From: Ophiocordyceps camponoti-saundersi (nom. inval.)
Lineage: Eukaryota > Ascomycota > Sordariomycetes > Hypocreales > Ophiocordycipitaceae
DNA length: 60,195 nt
Direction of reading: 5' to 3'
NCBI GenBank assembly: GCA_003339415.1
Contig: PDHQ01000213.1
Coordinates: 1-60,195, forward strand
This document shows positions 49,086 through 60,195 of the stretch, piece after piece. The notes beneath the pieces were generated by a model. The model did not search any database and had not been told where the DNA came from. It saw only the letters and a list, made by a program, of their open reading frames with translations. Position 1 is the stretch's first letter. Each line of letters begins with the position of its first letter. Made by a program: the position numbers and the translations under genes.

Positions 49086-52000
49086 CGACTTTAGATAATT
49101 AAGGTCCTTATTTATACTTAACGCTATAATATTATAAGAATTTAATACTATTTACCTTTTAAAGTCTAACTTCGCTAAGGGAATAACCTTAAACGCGGGG
49201 TTATAAAGCGGTCCGCCTCTTAGTCCGCTATTAGTACTAATAATACTTAAGGGCGGGACTTAAGGGCTTAACTAATTCCGATAATACCTATATATAAGTA
49301 AAAGTTAATTTAATACCGCTATTAACTCTAATAACTTATTTATTAATACTTTTTAAACCTTAATAAATCTTATTTTAAAGTTTATATATAAAAAACTTAT
49401 TAAGGTAATCTTTATATAAGATTTTCGCCTTATATAAAGTATTTTTAATATAATATTTACTAAGCTTTAATAATACTAATAAGCTTCTAAGGATTTATTT
49501 AGCTTTCTTATTATTATCTCCCGCGCTATTTAAAAATTAATTAAGGCCGCTTTTTATAAGGTAATAAGTAAGGAGTTAGACTCCGCCCTTAAAGCTTTAA
49601 CTTTAGCTAATATAATTATAAACTCTGCCCTAAACTCCGCCCCCTTTATAGCGCCTTTTATATAGCTAATTCTAATAAGAATAAAAAGGGAGGTATTTAT
49701 ATTAGTAAAAGATATTTTAGTAATTAATAAAGTTTTAGCGCTTATTTCTTAAAAAATTATTTAAAAAGTTAATAAGGCTATAAGCTATTTTATAATAATT
49801 ACTACGCGCTAACTTTTTAGCGGTAATCTTATTATTATATTTAACTTAAAATATAAGGATTTTACTTTTAAAAATAAATAAGTAGCTTAAGCTTTTAAAG
49901 CGGAGGCTAAGCGTATATATTAAACTTATATTATTATTATTAAAAGTATTTAGACCTTAGTAGCTAAGTATAATTATAACGCGCTACTTAGTATTATTAG
50001 GGAGGTAAATAAAGTTAATATAGTTTAAGTAAAAGCGCTTTAACCTTAGTATATTATTAGTAAAAAAGCTTTATAAACTTATTTTATTATAAGCCTTAGT
50101 AGCGTAAAGGATATAAATAAGCTTTACTTAAATAAAAAGATTATAAATATAAAAATAATTTATTATAAATTTTATAAAGACTCCGCACGCCTTAAGTAAT
50201 ATTATAAATATTTCTAATTTAAGTATATTATTAAGTATTACTAGGAGCTATTTTAATATAAATATTATATAGCTATTTTATATAATAGCGGAGAAGAAAA
50301 TTACCTTATATAAAAGGGAGAAAAACCCCGCTATTATATTTTATATAAGAGTATATACTTTATATAGTTAAAGGATTACCTAGAGTTTTAAAAATAGTAA
50401 AGCTATATTAAATTTAGCTTCCTTAATAAACCTCGCTTTTTCTAATTATTATAAGCTGCTTTACTTCTAGCCCCTACTTAATAGTAATTTTATAAAGATA
50501 GCAAAAGCTTTATTATAGTTTTTTTAAGAAAGCGAGTATATTATAGATCCCTTAAAAATACGCCTTAACGATTTTTTTATAATATACTACTTACTTAAGT
50601 CTTCCTAAAAAGCTTTTAATTTAATAATACTTATAAAAGCTATAAGCTATATAATAAACTTTATAACTTATAACTAGCCTTATAATAATCTTAAGCGAAG
50701 TTTATATTAGTAAACTTTATATAATTAAAATAATTATAAATAACTATTTCTAATATTCTATTTTTATAAAAATTATAACCTTATTATAAAATATATAAAA
50801 AATTAATTACTTTATTTAGCTTACTTTATTTAATAAGGAAAGCTATAATATTATCGCTATATAAGAATTCTAGCTTAATATATATAATTACTTTTTATTT
50901 CCTAAACTTACTTTTTACCGCCTTATTTAAAATAAAAATAAAGCCCTCCTTTATATATATAAATAATATAAAATTAGTAATTAAAACCTTATTATAAAGC
51001 CTAACCTTATTAGAGTTTCTTTTTATAATAAGCTTTAAATATTTATTATTTACTTCCCGCTATTTAGAATATATACTAAACCTCTCCTACGCTTACCTCC
51101 TCCTTCTCCCTCTTTATATTTCGCCTCCGCCTCCGCTTCGCTAATTATTTTTAGCGATTTTAATACTTATTACCCTTTTTAGAACCTTTATAAATATACC
51201 TCCCCTTACTTCGTAAAGCTTCTTTCCGCCTTTTACTAACTCCGCTTTAAACTTTTTACCTTTTTTTATAAGATTATTTAAGAGGTATATAAGCGATAAG
51301 CTAATATTATTAACTTAATCTAAAATACGCTTAATTATTTCTTTATATATCTTAGCTTAAACTTTAATCTTCTTAGCTTTAATTATATTTTTTAGTTTAT
51401 ATTATTTACTATCTCTTTTTTTTTAAATTTTACCTTAATATTACGCTAGAAATATTTTAACTTTAATATTTTATAAGTAAAAGTAAAAAACCGCTTTTTA
51501 TTTTCTATTATTTAAGTAAAGTTTATAATAAATATTAAAAAGTTAATATTATAGCTATATAAGTAATTAAACGCTATAGCTAACTTAATAATTTTAAAAT
51601 TACCTTAATAATATAGTTTTTATTTATATTTATAATAAATTTTAAAAATTATTTTTATAATTTTAAATATAAAGCGTATTAAGTAATATTAATAAATATA
51701 GCTAAACTTTAATTATTAGTAAGTAAATTAAAATATTATAATATAATAAAAATTATTTATTAAAAAAGTAAAAAAAAATAACTAAAGGCGATTTTTTACT
51801 TTTATAAATAGTAACTTTTATATTATATAGTTTATAGCTTAGTAAGTAAAACTTTATAGCTAAGCTTTTTTAAAGCTTATATATACTCCTCCTTTTTAAT
51901 AAAATATAAACTCCGCTTTTTAATTATCTTTTTTTAAAAAGTTAAAGCTTTTAGCTTATAAATTCTTTCCTTATTTCTTAAAAAATACTTTATATTTTCC

Positions 52001-54443
52001 TATCTTTAACCTTTTCCCCTTAATAAATATCTTTTTTTAAGTTATTAAAAATAAAGTTTAATTTATTACTTTTAATATTATATTATAAAAGTTCGCTAAG
52101 CTTAATAATATCCTTATTAGCTTTTTAAAAAATTATAAATAATTTTTTATAATAATCCTAATTAAGCTTTTTTAAATATATATTATTTATAGATATTTTT
52201 TTACTTAATATTAGACTTTTAATATTATAGATTTTTAGAAAGCGGGAAAAAGCTTAGAGGTTTATTAAACTCTAAACGTCTACTATTTTATCTCCTTTCT
52301 TAATACCGTAAGTAAAATCTTTAAAACTATAATAATAAAGAAAATATCTTATATAGTAAAGTTTATAAGAATTTTATTATAAGGTTAGATAAGTAACTAG
52401 CTTAACTAATTTACTAATAGCGCTTTATTTCTCTTAATAAAGTTTATTTATATTATTTAAAGCTTTTAAAGCTTTACTTTTTTTTTAATATTAGATATAA
52501 TAAGCGCTTTTAACTATATTTTATATTTTAAGCTAATAAAAATATTTAACTTTTTTAGCTTCCTTAAATAAATTATAGCTTTCTTTTACTCTTACTTTTT
52601 TAACTATACCTCCCGCTTAAAAGTTAATAATAAACTATTAGATTTTTTTTTATTTTTACTAAAGTCTCTTAAAGCTCCCTACTCTCTCTAGTATTCTTTA
52701 TCTTATATATCTTATCTTTTTATAAGCGCTTAAAATAGGTAATTAGTATATTTATTATTAGATTTATAAATAATATTAATATTCTTAATATTAAGCGTAT
52801 TTTTACTTAAGTTTATTATTAGCTTAAATAAGCTTAAAATATTTATTATAATTTAGTAGCGGAGTATAAAATAACTTTCTAGCTATTTAAAAATAAGCTT
52901 TTTTACTTTATAAAAGCTTACTCCGCTAATATAACTCCGCTAGTCCTTAATAAGAATATTATTTAACTTATATAAAAAGTATATATATTTAAAGTTTAAA
53001 TTTATTATAAATTTTAATAAAAGCTATACCCCTACTATTTTATAAAAAAGCTCTTATTAATAGCTAGCCCTAATTAAGCTTACTTTATTTACTTAAAGCT
53101 TTTTATTTCTCTAAGTAAGGGAAATTTATATTAAAGTTATTAAGTTTATAATCGCCTTTAGCGCTATAATTTACTCCGCTTTAACCTTACTAAGTAAGAA
53201 ACTTAAAAACTTTATTTTTTAATAACTAGCTATAACTTAATCTAAATACCTTTATATTATTTTTAAGGTATATTAAGTAACCCCTTTTTACTATATTAAG
53301 TTTAAAACCTTTATCTTTTTTATTAATATTTACTTATTTTACCGCGCCGCTTATAGCTACTAACTTTTTTATAATAAAAAGCTTATAGCTTATATCTATT
53401 CCGCCTTTAAAAAAATTACTATATACCTCTGCTAATATTATAAAAGTTAGCCTTATTTTACTTATATCTTCTTTAAATCTTTTTAATTCTCCTTTATTAT
53501 TTTAATATAAACTTTAGATATTACTTTTTAGTTCCTTAAAACTCTAAAAGCTTATTTTTACGAAAAATAATAACTTTATTAAAATTTTAAGAAAAGAAGG
53601 CTTTAAAAATATAGCTAGCTTTTTAAATACCTTACTAATAAACTATTTTAATTAAAACTTAGTAACGTTTTATAAATTTATTAAAGCTTTCCGAAATTCC
53701 TAAGTAGCGCCTTAACTTAGCTTTATAATAATAAAATTAGCTTTAATAAGTTTCTTTATATTTATAATATTCTTATAATTATAACCCCTTATTACCTTTA
53801 GAATAATAAGGAAGATAAGATAATAGCTTACTTTACTTTATATTATAAACTAACCGCTTATAAAAAGATACTTTTATTAATACTTTTTATAAGTTTAATC
53901 TAAGATTATAAGAACTTTAATAAGGCCCTTAGCTATAAAGCTATTATAAGCCCTCTCGCTTTATAATTTATTTACTTATAACGCTTTTACTAATTTAACC
54001 TCTTTTTATTATTTTATAATATTTAAATATATTAAAATACTTAAGTATAAAGTTTAGTTATAAAGGATAATTTTTAATATTTTTACTATATAATTACCGC
54101 TATTTATTTACCTTATACCCCGCTTTTAATTTTACTCTTTACTTTACTTAGCTTTACTTAGCTTACTTAGCTTTCTTACCCCTTTTCCCGCCCCGCCCTC
54201 CGCTTTATTTTCTACGCTTAATAATATTTTTAACCCTTATAAGCTTATTTTCTAAGCTACTATTATCGCTTTTTACCGTATACTTAGATATTACTAATAT
54301 AAACTTTATAGGAGATAATTTTAATACTTAAATAAGGTCTAGCTTAAGCTTTAACTTCTCCTTTACCGCCTCCTTAGCTTTTATCTCCCCCGTTTCCTAC
54401 TCCTCCTTACCCTCTTTTATATTATTTACCTCCTCCGCTCCGC
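49086..54443 (+). mobile_element. LINE-type retrotransposon relic, unit B copy B2
   Basis: Copy of B1 in the same orientation, starting at the shared ACTTTAGATAATTAAGG. RT landmarks recur in order: degenerate RPISLL (about 52272-52310), PQGSP box (about 52665-52712), and a FINNIN-type FVDD box (about 52760-52782). The substitutions differ from those in B1, so the two were mutated independently. It ends abruptly where LTR-like C2 begins at 54446. Confidence 0.72.
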
Positions 54444-54445
54444 CC

Positions 54446-54700
54446 GTATAAGGGATTCGGGCTACGCCTAAATAGCTAAGTCACGTGGGGGGTGCTTAGT
54501 TAAGTCCGCGCGTATAACGGGCGCGGGGTATATATAAGTATATACGATTAGTTAGCGCCGCGCGCGGGACGGGCGCGGGCTATATATAAACTATAACCCT
54601 AAGTGCGTATACCGTATATACCTTAGAACCTCTTAAGTTATTCTATATTAATAAAGTTAGCTTCTTATAAATATTAAGGAGTATAGGACTTTTATAATAA
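54446..54700 (+). repeat. LTR-like unit C, copy C2 (255 bp)
   Basis: This is the less mutated partner of C1. It keeps GTCACGTGGGG and GCGCCGCGCGCGGGACGGGCGCGGGC where C1 has lost bases to TA. It opens GTATAAGGGATTCGGG directly against truncated LINE B2 and closes AGGACTTTTATAATAA. Likely a solo LTR or the 5' LTR of an element whose start follows. Confidence 0.68.
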
Positions 54701-55310
54701 AATAACTTTAATTATAGATAACCTTAATATTTAATAAGCTATTATCGCTTAGCTTTTAAAGTAGTAAGCTATTATCGCGGAGCTTTAAAGCCTCGTACGC
54801 TAATAGTACTAATCTATATAATATAAGTGCTAGATAGAAGTCGGACAGCACTTTCGATTAGTTTAAGGTCGGGAAGATAATTAATTATTTAGTAATAAAG
54901 ATTTAAATAATAGGATTATTAGATATAGAAGCGCGTTTAAATTAGATTAGAATAGTAGTAGTTTTATAATAATAGGTTAATAATAGAATTATTTAGAAGG
55001 TAGGGAAGAGAGTAAGTGATTAAATTGCTATCTACTAAGTGGTAGGAAAAACCTTTTCTCTAAATACTTAATTTCTTATAAACGTAGTAACCTTTCCGGT
55101 TAAGGAGAGGGTTATTCTATATGCTAGAAGATAACGTATTTAGGAGTATTTTCGGAAGTCCGGAAAGTATTATAGTTAGTTTAATATTTAGCTTTCTATA
55201 TTACCTATTTCCGTAGAGTCTAGAAACGCTAACCGTAACGGATCCGTATAAGGTCTTAAGGGTCTATATTATTCTCAGCCTTAGAGGGCCGGAGCCTTAT
55301 ATACGAAGGT
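54701..55310. other. Less-RIPed patch of unknown identity
   Basis: This stretch keeps noticeably more TG and CA dinucleotides than the surrounding 40 kb (for example AGTCGGACAGCACTTTCG near 54840, GTGATTAAATTGCTATC near 55016, GGATCCGTATAAGG near 55239). It has no long ORF. It could be internal sequence of the element belonging to C2, or single-copy DNA. Confidence 0.5.
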
Positions 55311-55499
55311 AATAATATATTATACTAATACTTTAAGGTATAAAATAATAACCTTAGTTATTTATTTATATAATAAATATAATAAAATACTAGATTTTCT
55401 ATATTATATTATAAAGTAGTTATAATATTTTTATATTAGTTATTTATACCTTTATTATTTATTATAAAAAATAAAAATTATTATAAGCACTTATAATAA

Positions 55500-58400
55500 T
55501 CTCCCTTAGGATCTAGTTTATCTTCTTACGCTAAGGATAACTAATAAATCTTAAGCTAATAGCTATATAGCTAAAGCTAACGTTTTAGCTAATTAGTTCT
55601 TTCCTTAGCTCCGTAATATACCCCTAACTAATATTAGACCGCCTAAACCTAAGTTCTCTATTAATATTAAGATTACTTAAATTAATATTTCTATAACGCT
55701 TAAGTTAATAACCTCCTAGAAAGTAGCTAAAGTAAATAATATTCTTACTAGATTTTTTAAGATATCTAATATATTACCTTATTTTTACTACCTAGCTAGA
55801 TATAATCTTCTAAGCGTATATACGATTTAGTTATTTCCCGCCCTAGCTATAGTCCGCTATTATAATTATTTTATATAAGTTTAGAAAGAAACTAAAAGCT
55901 TACTAAAAGCTAGGTACTTATAAGCTTATATCTTTACTATATTACTTAGGTAAAATCTTAAAGATTATAATAAGATAATAAATTACTAAGGCTATAGAGT
56001 TATACTAACTCCTCCCTAAGGGCTAGATAGGTAATAAGTAAAACTAGCTTATAAAGCTAGCTATTCTTATAATTACTAAGCTTATTTAAGCTACCTAAGC
56101 TAAGAAAGGAATAGTATTTTTCCTATAACTTAATATTAAGAGAATATTTAATATTATATATTATAATAAACTTATTATTAAATTTAAATATTTAAAATTC
56201 TCGGACTAAATCTTAGCTTTTCTTAGTAGCTACTTATAAGATTATACCTCTTAATTTCGCTTTAATAATAAGATTTCGGAACTATATTAAATTAAGATTA
56301 AAATTCCTTAAAGTTCGCCGCTTTCCGCTATCCTATTTATTTTATATATAGCCCCGCTCTATAACCGGCTAGTATATAAGGAAAAAATATAGGTAATTAG
56401 TTTCGTAAATAATATAAACTTTCTTAGTATTAAGCTTAATTTTAAAATAACTATAAGATAGCTTTAAGCTATATAAGTAATATATAAATAATAGGCGCGT
56501 AATTATAGTATAGAATTTAAGCTAGAGAAAAGTAAGCTTATATATTTTTCCTAGAAATATATTTTATAAATAAACCTAGTCTAATTAAGGGATTACTAAG
56601 TTTACCTTATTTCTAAGGTAAAACTTCTAAGTATTTAAATTTATTAGTAGCTATAATAAAAACCTTATTTACGAATTATATATATTAAGCTCCTCCGCTA
56701 AAACCTCGCTTTTTTCTTTTTATTTACCTTTACTTAAAGTTACCCCCTCGCTTAAGCTTATAAACTTTATATAAAAGTTATTTAGTTACTTATCGCGTAT
56801 ATTATTATTATATTTTATATTATTACTTTTATAAGCGGAAACTTATTAAGCTTAGCTAAAGCCTTAAAACCGGAATAATTATAATATTTTAGGATAATAC
56901 TTAGAGCTTATAAAGCTACGCTTATTTATTACCTTAAAGCTAAGTTTTAAATTCCCTTACTTAATCTTTACTTAAATAAAAGGAAGATTAATACCCTCCG
57001 CCGCTTAGAGGATATAACGATATTAGATAAGATTTAAACCGCTTTTAGAGATATCTTAAAATTCTTATCGCGCTTCCCCCCTTATTAACTAATAAGATAA
57101 TAAAAAGCTAGGTAGCCGCTAGAGGAATATATATATTAAGTTTAAATATAAATAAGATATAATATATTATTTTTAGATAAGAAGTTTATAATAAACCTTC
57201 TCCGCTAAGATTAGAAAATATAATAAAAGGACTCCGAAGACTAATTATATATAAGATATTCTAAGCTTACCTTATTTCCTTCTAATTTCCTACTTTACCT
57301 TAATAAAATAAAGTCGCTTAAAAGATATAAAAATTTACCGAAATATATTAGTATTATAATTATATAACTCCGTATAAGTAAAATTAGTTTTAAAAAGTTC
57401 CTCTTTTATAAGTATATATTAGAAGTAATCTCCCTTTTATACTAATATAAAACCGGACTAGAGAATACTTATTATTTACTTTTTCGATACCTTTAATTAA
57501 TTAAATAGCGCTATAAACTACTTTAGCTTATTTCCTCTAATATTAAACTATAATTAAAACTTAACCGCTACTTATTAGTAACTATAATCGCGAAGTAAAT
57601 ATTCTAATATACTAACTTATATTAATTTTAGCTTACTAATATATTTTATACTAATACTTTTAAGTTTAACTAAGGCTAAATATAGCCTTATCTTATATAA
57701 ATTACTATAATTATAATATTATTAATTTACCCGCTTTATTTATAATTTACTTTATATCTTAAAGGAATTTATATTTACTAAGTTTAAGTTATTATCTTCT
57801 CCCCTATCTAATAACTCCTTAACTTTTCTAGCTACCTTATTAGTAAAAATAACCGCGGACTAATATTAGCCTTATAATATAAGTTTACTTAGCGTAAAGC
57901 TACTAAGACTTAAGGTAAGGCGTATTTTACTTAGAGTTACTATTAGCGCGGTAGCTTATAATAAGTTTAATATAGTAGTTAGCTATAAAGCGGTCGCTTA
58001 CTATTACGATAAGCTTAAAGTAATAATTAGCTTAAGTAAAGTTACTTATCGCTAAAATAAGCTTAAAGTAATAATAAGATTTAGCATAATAGTAAGCTAT
58101 ATACTACTAGGGGTAATTATTATCGGTATTAGTTTATTATCTTTATTAAGGAATAATTTATTTAACTTTAGAATCTTTAGATATTTCGGTAATAGCTTAT
58201 AACCGCGGAGCCCCCCGCGCCTCCTTAATACTCCGCTAAGGTATAGCTTAAGTTATACTTTTCTAATAACTTTAAGTTAGTAAGAAGTAAATTATATTAA
58301 AAACTAAGTAACTAAAACTCCTAGCTAATACTAAGCTACTAAGTAACTTAAAATAAGGTAATTTTAAGTATTTAAGGAATATAAAATTTAGCTAAATCTA

Positions 58401-60048
58401 TCCTTATTATAATAATATTATAATTTATTATAGCTATATAAATATTAGTAGCCGCTATAATAGCCGCTACCTTAACTAAAGTCTTCTTTACTATAAGTAA
58501 CTTAGCTACCCCCTTACTAGTTAAGCTTATCTCTACTATATTTAGCGCTAGCGTAGCCTCTAACCTTAGAATTTTATTATTACCGAAACTAATTTAGCGT
58601 AAGCTCCCTCCCTTACTCTTTTTAAAATATACCTTAGTAAAATATAAATATTTTAAGTTAATAGTAAAAATAAGTAATAAGTTATTATTATTATTATTTA
58701 TATCTAATATAATTATAGGAGTTTTAAGCGTAGCGCGAGCTTTTTTCTTAATAAGGCGCGTTTAGACTATAATAAGAAATATTTATTTTTTACTCTTACC
58801 TTTTAAAGGCGCTATAAGCGCCGCTTTAGTAAGCTTTATTATTACTAGCTTACGCGTCCTATTTACCTTATAAGTTATATTTACCCTTACCTTAAACGGA
58901 GCTTAAGCTAGCTCTCTTAGCTTTTTAAATATTATTATTACTTTCTTACTTAAATTTAATATATTATAAGCTATACTTATAAAGCTTAAAATTTATTAAT
59001 TAATATAAGTATTAATTTACTCTAAGGTAATATAGATTAACTTAAGTATAAAGATAGATATCTCCCCCCCCTCTCCCTTTACCTTTTTTACCTCTTTTAT
59101 AACCTTAGTAAAGATACCTTTTAAAGCGTTCTTTACCTTAATTATATTTTTATAAATATAGCTTTAGCTTAAATCTTAAATTAAGGTAAGATTCTCCTTA
59201 GCTATAGCTTATACCCCTCTAAATTTTTATTATTTACTATAATACTTAGCTTATATAATATATAGCTTTTTAGCGTTATTTTTAAGTTAAGGATATATAA
59301 GTATATAAGTAAAATTTATCTAAGTATAAGTAATATATACGCGCGCGTTCGCAGCTATTAAATATTAGCTTAATTTTATTAATATATAGCTTAAATAGGG
59401 CGTAACTTATTTAGCTAATTCTAATAGCTAGTATATAAATAGCGGATATAGTCTTAAGTAAATTTAAAAATATAACTATTATAAGGTATAGCTTATTTAT
59501 TACTAATCTTTATATTATAATTATAAGCTATTATTATTATAATAAGGGAAATTAAGGTTAATATTATTTATAAAGAAAAGGGGCTTTACGTTATATAAGC
59601 TATAAGATTTTATACTTTATAATAGCTTACTTATTAATTATAAGGCGCCGCAGTATATACTAGTATATACTTTTTTATTTTATAATAGTATATACCTCCT
59701 TTCCTTACTAGGGTTTTAGCTTATATTTGCCCTCTTATAGCTAAGGTTCGTAACTGCTTCCGTTTTAGCGACCCCTAAACCCCGGCTTATTTTACCCTAA
59801 ACCCGCTACTATAACTTAGCGGACTAGTATAAGGCCCGCTATAATACCCTCTCCTTACTTACTATTCTTACCTTACTAGCTACTAATTACTTAGTAAGGG
59901 GTTTTCCCCTAAGCCCGGCTTAGTTTTTCCCCTTTTCCTACCCTTTATATACTTAGATACTTTATAAGTCCTTAAAGTAATATAATATATATATATATAT
60001 AAAGAATAACTTAAATATAAAAAAGTCCTTAATAAAATATATATTAAT
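55500..60048 (+). mobile_element. LINE-type (non-LTR) retrotransposon relic with (TTTA)n tail
   Basis: Reverse-transcriptase motifs on the plus strand: motif A as IFNIIYYNKLIIK (about 56146-56190), motif B as IP*SSPLSAILFILY (about 56300-56345), and the catalytic box as FVNNIN (about 56402-56419, Asp to Asn). A WARK/ELIHF-like segment follows near 56490-56560. This is the fungal Tad1-like arrangement. The unit reaches the (TTTA)n tract at the window end, which would suit a 3' tail. The 5' limit is not resolved. Confidence 0.65.

Positions 60049-60195
<147 letters not shown>

Overview
The window looks like nuclear DNA from a filamentous ascomycete (Pezizomycotina, probably a Sordariomycete; the order is not resolvable from sequence alone). 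Three genes have short fungal introns (58-108 nt) with GT...AG ends and CTAAC/CTGA-type branch sites. They sit in a GC-balanced island at about 4.35-12.48 kb. Both flanks (1-4.35 kb and 12.48-60.2 kb) are extremely AT-rich. CpA and TpG are nearly absent there while CpG survives, which is the signature of repeat-induced point mutation (RIP), and the decayed reading frames are recognisably transposon-derived.

Gene island. A DGAT2-type diacylglycerol acyltransferase (4783-6144, +) is followed by a tRNA-like gene with an interrupted anticodon loop (6298-6418, +). Next is a class II AP endonuclease of the Nfo/Apn1 family (6918-8376, +, 3 exons). The spindle-checkpoint kinase BUB1 (12120-8640, -, 3 exons) lies convergent to it. 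The products act in triacylglycerol synthesis, base-excision repair and the spindle checkpoint. Nothing indicates a cluster or shared pathway, although the DNA upstream of each protein gene carries a CACGTGAC E-box.

Repeat sea. I see: (i) four copies of a ~1.85-kb family (A) with an (AAT)n tract at the same end, two of them head to head; (ii) four LINE-type retrotransposon relics with degenerate RT motifs (about 16.4-21.2, 36.7-42.1, 49.1-54.4 and 55.5-60.0 kb), the middle two being copies of one 5.36-kb unit (B); (iii) one Ty3/Gypsy chromovirus relic (about 21.4-27.1 kb) with zinc knuckle, protease, RT, RNase H and chromodomain remnants; (iv) a small non-autonomous LTR element (29.55-31.33 kb) and two LTR-like units (C) with the same kind of ends; (v) a DNA element with long inverted ends built on AGTTAGT/ACTAACT (44.3-46.2 kb); (vi) a 480-bp direct repeat pair (F); and several microsatellites. 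No intact transposon gene remains.

Limits. Exon borders, repeat edges and family names were read by eye. The DGAT2 5' exon, the tRNA identity and the outer limits of the transposon relics are the least certain calls. I found no convincing new biological system. The main interest is a housekeeping island stranded in near-saturated RIP heterochromatin.
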